The notes under the pieces: generated by a model | The model's input: the letters and a program-made list of their open reading frames with translations, nothing else | Databases searched by the model: none | What the model was told of the DNA's origin: nothing | Program-made: the position numbers and the translations under genes | From: Limnobacter sp. | Lineage (GTDB): Bacteria; Pseudomonadota; Gammaproteobacteria; Burkholderiales; Burkholderiaceae_B | Assembly: GCA_029866125.1 (NCBI GenBank) | Contig: JARWZZ010000005.1 | Span: 1-64,000 of the forward strand | DNA: 64,000 nt | Reading direction: 5' to 3' | Shown: positions 44,577 through 54,410 of the stretch, piece by piece | How the letters are laid out: every line of letters starts with the position of its first letter | How positions within the stretch are numbered: the first letter of the stretch is position 1

Positions 44577-44593
44577 ATTGACACTTTGTCAAT
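44577..44593. promoter_or_regulatory. TetR operator upstream of the efflux regulator
   Basis: ATTGACA-CTT-TGTCAAT is a perfect 7-bp inverted repeat ending 21 bp before the TetR start. It contains a TTGACA -35-like hexamer, so binding would block the promoter. A related site occurs at 45325-45348. Confidence 0.65.
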
Positions 44594-44614
44594 GACTGGA
44601 ATATCATCCAACTC

Positions 44615-45277
44615 ATGAGCTACGTGACCGAAAGAAGAGAAGAAGAGAAAGAGCGCCGTCGTGAGGAAATCATCGACGCGGCAGAGCGCGTGTTCTCTGA
44701 CAAGGGGTTTGACTCCGCCACCATGGACCAAGTTGCCAGGGAAGCTCGCGTGTCCCGCGCTTTGGTCTACGTCTATTTCAAAGACAAAGACGCGCTGATG
44801 CTGGCCATTTGCCTGCGTGGCTTGAATCGGCTGCGGGATCTGTTTCAAAAAGCCCGCGAGACCGAATCCAACGGCGCCAAGCAAGTCAGGGCGATTGGCG
44901 GTGCCTACATGGCCTTTGCACGCGACTACCCGACTCACTTTGCAGCCATGTCGCGTTATGAAACACAGCATGCCGAGCTGGACCCCAACGACCCCTGCGA
45001 CCACATTTTGGACATGCTCAACGCAGGCCGAAAAGTGCACGAACAAACCGTTTTGGCACTGGTTACCGGCATGGCAGATGGTTCACTCAGGCCAGATATA
45101 GCCAACCCGCTACAAACCTCCATCACCTTGTGGGGGTTTTCGCACGGCTTGATTCAGCTGGCACAAACCAAATGTGCATTCATGGCCAGCTTGGGTATTG
45201 ATTACAACAAATTCATGGAAGAGGGCTTGGACTTGGCCATGCGCTCTTTGGTTAACCAGCCTCAAGGGGGCGTGTGA
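44615..45277 (+). CDS. TetR/AcrR-family repressor of the RND efflux operon
   Basis: A 220-residue repressor. The N-terminal helix-turn-helix is IIDAAERVFSDKGFDSATMDQVAREARVS split across the usual pattern, with VYVYFKDKDAL after it. The rest is the helical ligand-binding domain. It heads a rightward operon with outer-membrane, adaptor and RND pump genes. A palindromic operator lies upstream, so it likely represses itself and the pump until an efflux substrate binds. Confidence 0.86.
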   Translation: MSYVTERREEEKERRREEIIDAAERVFSDKGFDSATMDQVAREARVSRALVYVYFKDKDALMLAICLRGLNRLRDLFQKARETESNGAKQVRAIGGAYMAFARDYPTHFAAMSRYETQHAELDPNDPCDHILDMLNAGRKVHEQTVLALVTGMADGSLRPDIANPLQTSITLWGFSHGLIQLAQTKCAFMASLGIDYNKFMEEGLDLAMRSLVNQPQGGV

Positions 45278-46833
45278 TGAAACACTTGCAGCAAGCACCG
45301 AATGGTGCTTTTTTTTGTAAAGAGATTGACACCCGTCTAACGAGTCAACATAAGTACAGTAACAATACCTACATTTCACCATGCCTGTCGCTTTTGGTGG
45401 TGGCAATGATTGCCCTACCCCAGCAGGCCCAAGCCAGCGAAGCCTTGGCTGTTCAACCCATTTTGAAAGCCTATGTACAAGAAGGCCTAGCCAACAACCC
45501 GGGCCTTCAAAGCCAAAATGCCAAAGTCGAAGTTCAGCAAGCCAAACTGGAAGGTTTGCGTGCACGTTACCTGCCTTCACTGGGCTTAAACGCGCGTGCC
45601 TCGATGGCCGAAGGTGGGCGCACCATCGACTTTCCGGCGGGTGATTTACTCAACCCAGTGTATGCCACCTTAAACCAGCAGGCCGTGGCGCAAGGGCAGC
45701 AGCCCCGCTTCCCCACTTTGGACAATCAATCCATCCCCCTGCTGCGCCCCACAGAGCAAGACACGCGCCTTACCCTCAACGGCCCTATTTACGTGCCCCA
45801 GTTGAATGCGCAAGTGGAGGCGCAAAAGCAAGCCAGTCAGGCTGAAACTGCTGCACAACGGCGCCTACGTGAAGAATTGGAACGCGATATTCAAGTCGCC
45901 TACTGGCAAACTGCCCAAGCGCAAGCCCAAGTGGACATTTTGCAAAACAGCCTACAAACCTTGCAAGAAAACGAACGGGTGAATCAAGCTTTGTACAAGG
46001 CAGGCACCGTCACACTGGACGCCCCCAAACGCGCACAGGCCGAGCGTCTAGAGGTGCAAGTCGCGCTACAGAAAGCACAGTCTCAACGCAATTTGGCGCA
46101 GGAATACCTCAACCTGCTGCGCAATGCCAAACCCGATGCGGCAGTGCAGTTGCCTACCAACCCCAATGCGGTACAAAGGCTTCAGCACATCCAAACCGAA
46201 CTTCAAGAGGCGATGAAAGGAAGCACGGAAAACTCCGCGCCTTTAAGCCAACTTGAACGCAACATTGAAGCCCTGCAAGCCGGCCAACAAGCCGCGCAAA
46301 ACAGCTACAAACCCACGCTGGTGTATCAGGTGGATGCAGGCTACCAAGGCAAGGACTACAACACCGGCCCTAAAACTGGTTTTGCGCAAGCCTCAGTTGT
46401 ATTGAATTGGACCTTGATTGATGGCGGCATTCGCTCAAACGCAGTGCGCCAAGCCCGTGCCGAGAAAGAATCCGCCGAATCCAAGCGCATCGAGCTGATT
46501 CGTCAACTTCACCTGGCCCGCAGTCAAGCCCGACAAAACTTGGAAGTGTCCATCCAAACTCTGGATGCACGCATGGCACAGAAGGAAGCAGCTGAAGAAA
46601 GCCTGCGCATTAGCACACGCAAACGCGACGCAGGCGAAATCACTCAAATTGAATTTTTAAGTGCAGAGCAAGTGGCCACCCGCGCACGGCTTGGCCTAAT
46701 CAACACCATTTATCAAGCGCAAGTGGATCGTGCAGTGTGGCAGTTCAACAATCGCCAACTGCCAGACATCGTCACGCTCAATGACCCCAAAGCCAACACC
46801 ACAGCCAACCCCGTCGGCGGAGAAAAACCATGA
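45277..46833 (+). CDS. TolC-like outer-membrane efflux protein
   Basis: A protein of about 518 residues with two outer-membrane-efflux repeats (long helices such as AQAEAARERLREELERD-like segments and QARAEKESAESKRIELIRQ). A signal-like stretch CLSLLVVAMIALPQQAQA lies unusually far in, at about residues 36-53 from the ATG at 45277, which overlaps the tetR stop by one base. A terminator (45293-45316) and a promoter (45326-45354) fall inside the first 30 codons, so the real start may be later at a non-ATG codon. It would form the exit channel for the RND pump. Confidence 0.78.
   Translation: MKHLQQAPNGAFFCKEIDTRLTSQHKYSNNTYISPCLSLLVVAMIALPQQAQASEALAVQPILKAYVQEGLANNPGLQSQNAKVEVQQAKLEGLRARYLPSLGLNARASMAEGGRTIDFPAGDLLNPVYATLNQQAVAQGQQPRFPTLDNQSIPLLRPTEQDTRLTLNGPIYVPQLNAQVEAQKQASQAETAAQRRLREELERDIQVAYWQTAQAQAQVDILQNSLQTLQENERVNQALYKAGTVTLDAPKRAQAERLEVQVALQKAQSQRNLAQEYLNLLRNAKPDAAVQLPTNPNAVQRLQHIQTELQEAMKGSTENSAPLSQLERNIEALQAGQQAAQNSYKPTLVYQVDAGYQGKDYNTGPKTGFAQASVVLNWTLIDGGIRSNAVRQARAEKESAESKRIELIRQLHLARSQARQNLEVSIQTLDARMAQKEAAEESLRISTRKRDAGEITQIEFLSAEQVATRARLGLINTIYQAQVDRAVWQFNNRQLPDIVTLNDPKANTTANPVGGEKP
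45293..45316 (+). terminator. Terminator-like hairpin inside the annotated 5' end of tolC
   Basis: AAGCACC (45293-45299) pairs perfectly with GGTGCTT (45304-45310) around GAAT, followed by T to 45316. It would end the tetR transcript unless translated through. Confidence 0.65.
45326..45354 (+). promoter_or_regulatory. Promoter with overlapping TetR-like site before tolC
   Basis: TTGACA (45326-45331) and CATAAG (45349-45354) are 17 bp apart, a good sigma-70 spacing. TTGAC...GTCAA (45326-45348) is an inverted repeat whose left part, ATTGACAC, is the same as in the operator at 44577. Confidence 0.5.
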
Positions 46834-47933
46834 ACACCTCTGTAGCCCTCTTTGCAAAAAAACCGTTCAGCCTGTTCGCTCACGCAATGGTACCCATGGC
46901 TCTTGTTGCTTCGCTGGTGACCTTGTCAGGCTGTGGCCCCAAAGAGCCTCAGGCAGCCCCTGCAGAGGCCAACTACAGGCTGGTGCAGGTCAGTGAAGTC
47001 AAGTCTGGCCCCTCCACCGAGTCAGTCACCGCCAGCGGAGTGGGTGCGTTTCGGGACGAATCAAGGCTGTCCTTCAAAGTGGGTGGCGTGGTCAAAACAA
47101 TTTTGGTGCGCGAAGGCGAGCAAGTTAAAAAAGGCCAACTCTTGGCCAGCCTCGACCAACAAGATGTGAATGCAGCACTTACCCAAGCCCAAGCCGGGTT
47201 TGAAAAAGCCCAGCGCGATTTGGAGCGCGGCAAATCCCTTCGGGCTCAAGAGGTGATCCCCCAAGTGCAAGTGGAAAACTTGGAAACTGCAGCCAAAGTG
47301 GCTCAAGCCACACTCAGCCAAGCCCAGTTTGCCAGCGCCACCGCCAGCATCAAGGCACCGGCAGATGGCGTGGTGCTCAAACGCTTCTCACAACCTTCTG
47401 AAGTGGTTGCGCCCGGCCAGCCCATCTTGTTAATTGGTTCAGAATCCAGCGGCTTTGTTTTAAAAGCGGCATTGTCTGACAAGCAGGCTGTGCGCGTCGC
47501 CTTGGGCAATGAAGCCAAGGTGCAGTTTGACGCACACCCCAGCACGGAATGGACGGGCAAAGTCATCGAGCGCAGCCAAGCCTCAGACCCCATCACTGGC
47601 ACTTACGGCATTCAAGTGGCCATCGACATGGCCAGTGTTGCGGATAAAAAACTGCTGTCAGGCATGCAAGGCAACTTGAGCATTCGCCCACAAGGCAGCG
47701 CAGAGGACCGCAGCTACGTACCCCTTAGCGCCGTGGTTGAAGGCAACAACAAAGAAGCCTGGCTATTTACGGTGGATGCCAACAACGTGGCCAAGCGCAC
47801 CCCAGTCAAAGTGGCATTCGTCAAGCAAGACCAACTGGCCTTACTCGAACCCCTGCCCCAAGGCACCAAGGTAGTCAGCTCTGGCGCGGCCTATTTGCGG
47901 GATGGTGAAACCGTCCGTATCGTGGGGAACTGA
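46830..47933 (+). CDS. RND efflux membrane-fusion (adaptor) lipoprotein
   Basis: A 367-residue HlyD/AcrA-type adaptor. A lipoprotein signal ends at VTLSGC (Cys35). The biotinyl-lipoyl half motifs (VGGVVKTILVREGEQVKKGQLLA and SIKAPADGVVLKRF) flank a helical hairpin. The ATG overlaps the tolC stop by 4 bp (ATGA). It links the inner-membrane pump to the TolC-like channel. Confidence 0.87.
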   Translation: MNTSVALFAKKPFSLFAHAMVPMALVASLVTLSGCGPKEPQAAPAEANYRLVQVSEVKSGPSTESVTASGVGAFRDESRLSFKVGGVVKTILVREGEQVKKGQLLASLDQQDVNAALTQAQAGFEKAQRDLERGKSLRAQEVIPQVQVENLETAAKVAQATLSQAQFASATASIKAPADGVVLKRFSQPSEVVAPGQPILLIGSESSGFVLKAALSDKQAVRVALGNEAKVQFDAHPSTEWTGKVIERSQASDPITGTYGIQVAIDMASVADKKLLSGMQGNLSIRPQGSAEDRSYVPLSAVVEGNNKEAWLFTVDANNVAKRTPVKVAFVKQDQLALLEPLPQGTKVVSSGAAYLRDGETVRIVGN

Positions 47934-47935
47934 TC

Positions 47936-50900
47936 ATGCGCATCTCCGACTTCTCCATCAAAAATTACCAATTCACGATTGTTATTTTTTTGCTGCTCAG
48001 CGCCATTGGCCTGAGCGCCTACAAAGCCATCCCCAGGACTGAAGACCCTTATTTCAACATCAGCGCCTTCCGCATCAATGTGATTTACCCCGGTGCCGAC
48101 CCATCGGAGATGGAGCAGCAAGTTGCCAAACCCTTGGAAGATGCAATCCGTGGACTGGATGGACTAAAGGAAATGTTCAGCTCCGCACGCGACAGCGGCT
48201 CAGTCACCTTTGCCCGTTTTGTGGCCGAAGTGGACGTGGACGCCAAGTTTGACGAAATCAGCCGTGAAGTTGCACGGGTGCGCCCCACCCTGCCCGAAGG
48301 CGTGCGCTCAGTCGAGATTGAACGCTTCAACCCCGGCTACACCAACATTGTTCAATATGCTTTGGTGTCTGAAACTGCAAGCTATGCCGACATGGCCGAA
48401 TGGGCCGACAAATTGGCGGAAGAACTGGAACGCGTCAGCGGTGTGCGCGAAAGCGAAGTATCCGGCTTTCCCGAACGTGAAGTGCGCGTCATTCTCAACT
48501 TCAAAAAGCTGGGTGAGTTGGGCATTCGCGCCACCGACGTGGTTCGTGTTATTCAGGGCGAATCCCTCAACATACCCGGCGGCCCTGTTGAAGAAGGTGC
48601 TCGCCGCCTCAACGTGCTGACTTCCGGCCAGTACCGCAACATTGAAGAAATACGCAACACCATTATTTTTGGCACGGGTGCGGGCACGGGTGCAATCAAC
48701 CCCACCTCCCCCAACAGTGCCACATCAGGCCGCGTGGTGCGGGTGCGTGACATTGCCGAAGTGGATTGGGACTACGCCAACCAAGACGTGATTACCCGTT
48801 ACAACGGGGAGCGTGCTGTGTTTGTGGTGGCCAATCAAAAAGACAATCGCAATATTTTTGTGACGCAAAAAGAAATTGATGCAGTGGTCGAGCCCTTCAT
48901 CAAACTACTGCCCCCCAACATCAAATTTGAAAAATGTTTTGAGCAGGTTAAAAACGTAGACCAACGCCTAAGCCGCCTCAACTTCGACTTCACATTGGCT
49001 GTGCTGTTGGTGCTGATTACCTTGTTGCCACTGGGCTTGCGCGCCGCTGGCATTGTAATGATTTCTGTCCCCCTGTCCTTGCTGACAGGCGTGGCTTGTT
49101 TGTACTTTGCCGGGTTCTCGCTGAACCAATTGTCCATCGCCGGTTTGGTGGTGGCGCTGGGCTTGCTGGTGGATGACTCCATTGTTGTGATTGAAAACAT
49201 CGCCCGCTATTTGCGCATGGGTTACAACAAAGTAGATGCTGCAAAGTACGCCACACGCCAAATTTCACTGGCTGTGTTGGGCTGTACCGCGACTTTGCTG
49301 TTCGCATTTTTGCCCTTGCTGATGCTGCCAGACAACGCAGGTAAATTCATTCGCTCACTGCCTGTGTCTGTGGTGTTTACCGTGGCTGCTTCCTTGTTTG
49401 TTGCGCTGACCATCATTCCATTCTTGGCCAGTCGCATTCTCAAGAAGGAAGAAAACGAACATGGCAATATCTTCCTGCAAAAACTAAATGGCAGCATCGA
49501 ACGCGTGTACACACCGCTGCTGCACAAAGCCCTGCAAATGCCCAAAACAGTGGTGTTTGGCTCACTGGTTTTGTTTGTGCTTAGCTTGGGGCTTGCACCC
49601 ATCATGGGTTTGTCCCTGTTTCCCAAGGCGCAAACTCCACAGTTTTTGATCGAGATTTCACTGCCCTCTGGCTCAAGCCTCACCCGCACCAATGAAGTCA
49701 CATTGATGGTGGAAAAGGAGTTGAAAGACTTCCCTGAAATCGTCAACGTGATGAGCAATGTGGGCGAAGGCAATCCACAAATTTATTACAACATTTTCCA
49801 GAAAGACCGCCAAAGCCACGTGGCCGAGCTGTTTGTTCAACTGAAGGAATACAACAAAAAAACCCCAGCCCTGTTTGATGCAATTCGTGCACGAGTCAAC
49901 AAAATTCCGGGCGCCGACATTGTAGTTCGCGAGTTTGAAAACGGCCCCCCAATTGATGCCCCCATCGCCGTGCGTTTGATGGGCCCCGACCTGCAAAAGC
50001 TGCGCGAGTATGCAGGCAAAATTGAAAACGCAATGGCTTCCAACCCCGGCGCTCAAAACGTGGACAACCCACAGCGCACTGGCCGCGTGGATTTGAAGCT
50101 GAACATCGACTTCAACAAAGCCGGTATGTTGGGCGTTAATTCTGCAGAGCTGGACCAAACCGTGCGCCTTGCGATTGCAGGCTCGCCTGCAGGCGAGTTG
50201 CGCGAAAGCGATGGCGATGCTTACACCATCAATGTGCGCGGCCCAGCAGGCGTGCGCAGCAGTCTGGATGCGTTGGATGGTTTTCATGTCATGTCCCGCA
50301 ACGGCGAGGCAGTGCCCCTTAACCAACTGGCCAAGCTGGAACTTGCAGACAACTTAAACAGCATTTACCGCTTTAACCGCGAACGTTCTGTGTTACTCAC
50401 AGCTTTTACCCGCACAGGCTACAACACCGACAAAGTCACTCGCGAAATTCAAGCCGAGATCAACAAGATCGATTTCGAGCCCGGCTACCGCTATGAAATG
50501 GCTGGCGAGGTGAAAAGTCGTCAAGAAAGTTTCGCCGGTTTTGGCACTGCCATCATGATCACCATTTTCGGCATTCTCGCGATTTTGGTACTCGAATTTG
50601 GCAGCTTCAAAAGCACGTCCATTGTGCTGTTCGTTATTCCACTGGGTGTCATGGGCGGCATGGTGATGTTGTTCTTGTCTGGCAACTCACTCAGCTTCAA
50701 CGCCATGATTGGTTTTATCGCCCTGATTGGCATTGAAATCAAAAACTCAATTTTGCTGGTGGACTTCACCAACCAATTGCGTGAAGAAGGCAAAGGCTTG
50801 GACGAATCCATTGAAGAAGCAGGCCGCATCCGCTTCCTGCCCATCCTATTGACCAGCGCCACAGCCGTGGGCGGCTTGCTGCCCCTCGCCTTGCAAGGCA

Positions 50901-51094
50901 ATGGCAGCTACTCCCCCATGGCCTGGGTGATTATCGGCGGCTTGATTAGCTCCACCTTTGTGGGCCGCTTGGTCACCCCCGTGTTGTACAAGCTGTTGCC
51001 GCCGGATATCAAGGTGCGCGGCCCATCGGCTGCACACCCGAACCCTGAAACCGCCGGCCCAAGCACAAACGCGGAGGCAGCCAAGCCCGCTTAA
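47936..51094 (+). CDS. RND efflux pump
   Basis: A 1052-residue inner-membrane proton-driven pump of the AcrB/CusA superfamily, with twelve expected helices in two halves. Typical blocks are ISVPLSLLTGVACLYFAG with GLVVALGLLVDDSIVVIENI (helix 4, acidic pair for proton relay), and FIALIGIEIKNSILLVDF in the second half. Two large periplasmic loops lie between. Similarity to the hydrophobic/amphiphilic-efflux or putative lipid-export branch cannot be resolved by eye; metal efflux seems less likely, as the CusA charged motif is not obvious. It is 2 bp after the adaptor gene. Confidence 0.87.
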   Translation: MRISDFSIKNYQFTIVIFLLLSAIGLSAYKAIPRTEDPYFNISAFRINVIYPGADPSEMEQQVAKPLEDAIRGLDGLKEMFSSARDSGSVTFARFVAEVDVDAKFDEISREVARVRPTLPEGVRSVEIERFNPGYTNIVQYALVSETASYADMAEWADKLAEELERVSGVRESEVSGFPEREVRVILNFKKLGELGIRATDVVRVIQGESLNIPGGPVEEGARRLNVLTSGQYRNIEEIRNTIIFGTGAGTGAINPTSPNSATSGRVVRVRDIAEVDWDYANQDVITRYNGERAVFVVANQKDNRNIFVTQKEIDAVVEPFIKLLPPNIKFEKCFEQVKNVDQRLSRLNFDFTLAVLLVLITLLPLGLRAAGIVMISVPLSLLTGVACLYFAGFSLNQLSIAGLVVALGLLVDDSIVVIENIARYLRMGYNKVDAAKYATRQISLAVLGCTATLLFAFLPLLMLPDNAGKFIRSLPVSVVFTVAASLFVALTIIPFLASRILKKEENEHGNIFLQKLNGSIERVYTPLLHKALQMPKTVVFGSLVLFVLSLGLAPIMGLSLFPKAQTPQFLIEISLPSGSSLTRTNEVTLMVEKELKDFPEIVNVMSNVGEGNPQIYYNIFQKDRQSHVAELFVQLKEYNKKTPALFDAIRARVNKIPGADIVVREFENGPPIDAPIAVRLMGPDLQKLREYAGKIENAMASNPGAQNVDNPQRTGRVDLKLNIDFNKAGMLGVNSAELDQTVRLAIAGSPAGELRESDGDAYTINVRGPAGVRSSLDALDGFHVMSRNGEAVPLNQLAKLELADNLNSIYRFNRERSVLLTAFTRTGYNTDKVTREIQAEINKIDFEPGYRYEMAGEVKSRQESFAGFGTAIMITIFGILAILVLEFGSFKSTSIVLFVIPLGVMGGMVMLFLSGNSLSFNAMIGFIALIGIEIKNSILLVDFTNQLREEGKGLDESIEEAGRIRFLPILLTSATAVGGLLPLALQGNGSYSPMAWVIIGGLISSTFVGRLVTPVLYKLLPPDIKVRGPSAAHPNPETAGPSTNAEAAKPA

Positions 51095-51137
51095 ATTTGT
51101 TACCCTTGGTGGGTTGCAAGTTTCATAAAGCCAAGTC

Positions 51138-53093
51138 ATGCAAAACCACCCAACTCTTTCACGATTGATCGCAAAAACAACACAAACAGCGATCGTCGTG
51201 ATAGGCCTTCTAACCCCACTGCTTGCCAATGCCCAAACCGAAAAAGGCACCGGCGCAATGGATATGAAGGCACGCGTGCAAACTTGCGTGGCCTGCCACG
51301 GGGACCAAGGCAAAGCCAGCCCCGAAGGCTACTACCCCCGCATTGCGGGCAAACCACAGGACTACCTGTTTAATCAACTGGTGCACTTCCGCGAAGGCCG
51401 GCGCACCCACAGCACCATGAATTACTTGGTGCAAAATTTGTCTGATGACTACCTCATGCAAATGGCGGCTTACTTTGCGCAGCAACACCCGCCTTACCCC
51501 AAACCCCTGCCCTCCAAAGTCAAACCGGACATTCTTGCACGGGGCAAGCAACTCGTACTACAAGGCGACCCCAGCCGCAAATTGCCCGCCTGCGCGGCTT
51601 GCCATGGTGAACAGTTAACCGGCCTTGCACCCACCATGCCCGGCCTGCTGGGCTTGCCGCGTGACTACCTGAATGCCCAGCTGGGCGCATGGCTAAAAGG
51701 CCAGCGCAAAGCGGCTGAGCCCGACTGCATGGCCAGCATTGTTAAAACACTGACCACTGAAGAACTCAGCATGGCAACCGCCTATTTGGCCAGCATACCC
51801 CTACCGGCTGACCCCAAACCCAAGCCACAAGGCAACATCAAGTTTCCGATGGAATGTGGCACGCACAATGTCAAAACAGCAAGCACATCAAGTACTTCAA
51901 ACACAACGCCTGTTTCAAGCAATCCTCTGGAACAATCCATTCAACGCGGTGCTTACTTGTCCAAACTGGGCAACTGCGCGGGTTGCCACACCCAAGCTGG
52001 CGGCAAACCCTATGCAGGCGGTAGGGCCATACTGACCCCATTTGGCGACATTTACGCCACCAACCTAACCCCCGACGCAACAAGCGGCTTAGGCACATGG
52101 TCAGCCGATGATTTTTATCGTGCCATGCATGAAGGCAAATCCAAAAACGGCAAACTGCTTTACCCCGCATTCCCTTACAACAACTTCACGCAAATGAGTC
52201 GCCAAGAAACTGATGACCTGTTTGCCTACCTGCGCACCCAAACCGCAGTGCAACAAGCCACGCCTGAACCATCGCTTAAATTCCCTTACAACCAGCGGCA
52301 ATTGATGCGGGTGTGGCAAGCGCTCTACTTCAAACAAGGTGAATACAAGCCAGATACCACGCAAAGCGCGGAATGGAACCGTGGCAACTACCTGGCCAAC
52401 GGCCCCGGCCACTGCAACGCCTGCCACACCCCCCGCAACGCCATGGGTGGCTTGGACATGGACAGCAACCTGGCAGGCGCCACCATACCGGTGCTCAATT
52501 GGTATGCCCCCTCACTGAACAACAGCACTGAATCGGGCTTGGGTAAACGCACAGTGGAAGACATTGTGCAGGTGCTAAAAACCGGGCAATCAGAAAAACA
52601 CGCCACCTACGGCCCCATGGCCGAAGTGGTGCGCCACAGCCTTCAGCATTGGTCTGACCCGGACCTGCGCGCCATGGTGGTCTATCTTAAAAGCCTACCG
52701 GCCCAAAACACATCGGAAAAACCGCCCAAGACCATGATTACCGCAGCCGCGCAGCCCGGCATCATGCGGCAAGGCGCCACTTTGTACAAAAACCAGTGTG
52801 CAGATTGCCACGGCCAAAACGGAGAAGGCAAGGCCAATCAGTTTCCCGCCCTTGCTGGCAACAACCATGTCACCGACATCAACCCAGCCAATTCAATACT
52901 GATGATTTTAAATGGCGGCTATGCCCCCAGCACGGCAGGCAACCCCTACCCGCATGGCATGCCCCCGTTCCGCAACACATTGAAGCTCAGCGAGGTGGCC
53001 ATACTGAGTTCTTACCTGCGTAACAGCTGGGGCAACAAAGCCAGTTTTGTATCCGAAATTGAGGTGGAAAAACTCCGCGCTGCTGCAAGGTAA
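51138..53093 (+). CDS. Pentaheme cytochrome c fusion (c4-like plus alcohol-dehydrogenase cytochrome-like)
   Basis: A 651-residue secreted protein with five CXXCH heme sites: 50-54, 152-156, 280-284, 426-430 and 554-558. A signal peptide ends near LLANA. Residues 40-225 resemble a diheme cytochrome c4. After a Ser/Thr linker (249-261), residues 265-640 resemble the triheme subunit of membrane alcohol or gluconate dehydrogenases. Such subunits pass electrons from a flavin or PQQ dehydrogenase to a terminal oxidase; no dehydrogenase gene is adjacent. The stop lies within AAGGTAA repeats. The fusion could make a soluble electron relay. Confidence 0.82.
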   Translation: MQNHPTLSRLIAKTTQTAIVVIGLLTPLLANAQTEKGTGAMDMKARVQTCVACHGDQGKASPEGYYPRIAGKPQDYLFNQLVHFREGRRTHSTMNYLVQNLSDDYLMQMAAYFAQQHPPYPKPLPSKVKPDILARGKQLVLQGDPSRKLPACAACHGEQLTGLAPTMPGLLGLPRDYLNAQLGAWLKGQRKAAEPDCMASIVKTLTTEELSMATAYLASIPLPADPKPKPQGNIKFPMECGTHNVKTASTSSTSNTTPVSSNPLEQSIQRGAYLSKLGNCAGCHTQAGGKPYAGGRAILTPFGDIYATNLTPDATSGLGTWSADDFYRAMHEGKSKNGKLLYPAFPYNNFTQMSRQETDDLFAYLRTQTAVQQATPEPSLKFPYNQRQLMRVWQALYFKQGEYKPDTTQSAEWNRGNYLANGPGHCNACHTPRNAMGGLDMDSNLAGATIPVLNWYAPSLNNSTESGLGKRTVEDIVQVLKTGQSEKHATYGPMAEVVRHSLQHWSDPDLRAMVVYLKSLPAQNTSEKPPKTMITAAAQPGIMRQGATLYKNQCADCHGQNGEGKANQFPALAGNNHVTDINPANSILMILNGGYAPSTAGNPYPHGMPPFRNTLKLSEVAILSSYLRNSWGNKASFVSEIEVEKLRAAAR

Positions 53094-53114
53094 CCTAAGG
53101 TAAGGTTAAGGTAA
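53087..53114. repeat. Three AAGGTAA repeats over the cytochrome stop codon
   Basis: AAGGTAA occurs at 53087-53093 (ending in the TAA stop), 53097-53103 and 53108-53114. The third TAA is in frame with the cytochrome gene, 21 bp after the first. Confidence 0.75.
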
Positions 53115-53133
53115 ATCACAACGTCAATCAGGT

Positions 53134-54213
53134 TCAAAACCTGCGTGGGTCAAAATTGGTTTCCCGGTAAACCCGTTGAATCAGGTCTTTGCCAATACGC
53201 CCCTCCATGTTGGCATGGGCAGGCAAAAAGGCCTTTTTCATTGCCTTTTTCTCGGCAAGGGTCATGCGGTAAACCTGCGTTCTTCCCGAGGCAATCACAC
53301 CTTTCAAATCGTCTTCATTTTTTTGTGCTGCAATAGAATTGGCGTAGTGCGTCGCATCTTTCACGGCCACTTCCAACTGCCCACGCACCTCGGTGGGCAG
53401 ACCATCCCAAAACTTCTTGTTGGTGATGACCGCATAACCCAAATAGCCATGGTCTGAAATCGTCAGATGCTTTTGCACCTCATGCATTTTTTGAGTGTAG
53501 AAATTGGAAATTGGGTTCTCTTGCCCATCCACCACCCCGGTTAGCAAGGCTTGGTAAACCTCTGAAAAAGCCATTGGCAAAGGCAAGGCACCCACCACTC
53601 GCATCTGCTCCTCCAACACCCGCGAGGATTGAATTCGAAACTTCTTGCCACGCATGTCCGCAGCAGATCGAATAGGCGTATTGGCCGAAAATTGCTTGAA
53701 GCCATTTTCCCAAAACGCCAAACCCTTGATGCCCCGCGGCTCCAACTTGGACAACAACTCCTTGCCCACCCGGCCATTGGTAATCAAACGGGCCTCATTC
53801 TGCCCATCAAAAATATAAGGCAGGTCAAACACCTCAAACTCCTTGACCCCCAATGGCCCAAACTTCGCGAGCGAAGGAGCCAACATTTGCACCTCCCCCA
53901 CCTGCAAAGCCTCCATTTCCTCTTTGTCCTTGTACAAGCTGGAATTGGGGAACACCTGCACCTTCACCCGGCCCCCAGTCAGCTCTGCCGCACGTTTTGC
54001 AAAATACTCAGCAGCCAAACCCTTGGGCGTATTGGCCGTTACCACATGGCTGAACTTAATCACAATCGGGCCACCCTGCGCCATGGCCGAAGTGCCACAA
54101 AACATAGCCACAGAAGCAGTGAATGCACACGCCATCCATGCACAAGCAACGCCAAACTTCGAACGCCCACCCACACTAGGTGTCGTAAAGAATCCCCTAT
54201 GTTGGATCTCCAT
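53134..54213 (-). CDS. TRAP transporter binding protein, DctP family (orphan)
   Basis: A 359-residue periplasmic binding protein. After a long signal (FTASVAMFCGTSAMAQ), the mature part has the DctP pattern IKFSHVVTANTPKGLAAEYF, IRSAADMRGKKFRIQ and VDGQENPISNF. Such proteins usually bind C4-dicarboxylates or other carboxylates through the conserved Arg in FRIQ. The ATG at 54213 has GAGGGGG about eight bases upstream. No DctQ or DctM membrane genes are nearby, so it must use a partner elsewhere or act as a sensor. Confidence 0.85.
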   Translation of the reverse strand: MEIQHRGFFTTPSVGGRSKFGVACAWMACAFTASVAMFCGTSAMAQGGPIVIKFSHVVTANTPKGLAAEYFAKRAAELTGGRVKVQVFPNSSLYKDKEEMEALQVGEVQMLAPSLAKFGPLGVKEFEVFDLPYIFDGQNEARLITNGRVGKELLSKLEPRGIKGLAFWENGFKQFSANTPIRSAADMRGKKFRIQSSRVLEEQMRVVGALPLPMAFSEVYQALLTGVVDGQENPISNFYTQKMHEVQKHLTISDHGYLGYAVITNKKFWDGLPTEVRGQLEVAVKDATHYANSIAAQKNEDDLKGVIASGRTQVYRMTLAEKKAMKKAFLPAHANMEGRIGKDLIQRVYRETNFDPRRF

Positions 54214-54410
54214 GAAACACACCCCCTCAAAGTTTTAATTGCCTTGTTGCCATTACATCAGAATAGAGACTTCGTGTTTTTCGGAAAGAGAGGAATTTCC
54301 ACATCCCGGAAAGCCCCTAGCGGAAAATACGGATCGAATACAACTTAAAAATGAACTAGTTCACCAAATACATCACTTAAGAAGGAACACGCAACGAAGG
54401 TTCACCACCG

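Noticed and set aside
45277..51094. Type I secretion of the cyclase through the nearby TolC/RND genes
   Set aside because: The pump is an RND type, not an ABC type I exporter, and the cyclase has no RTX repeats.
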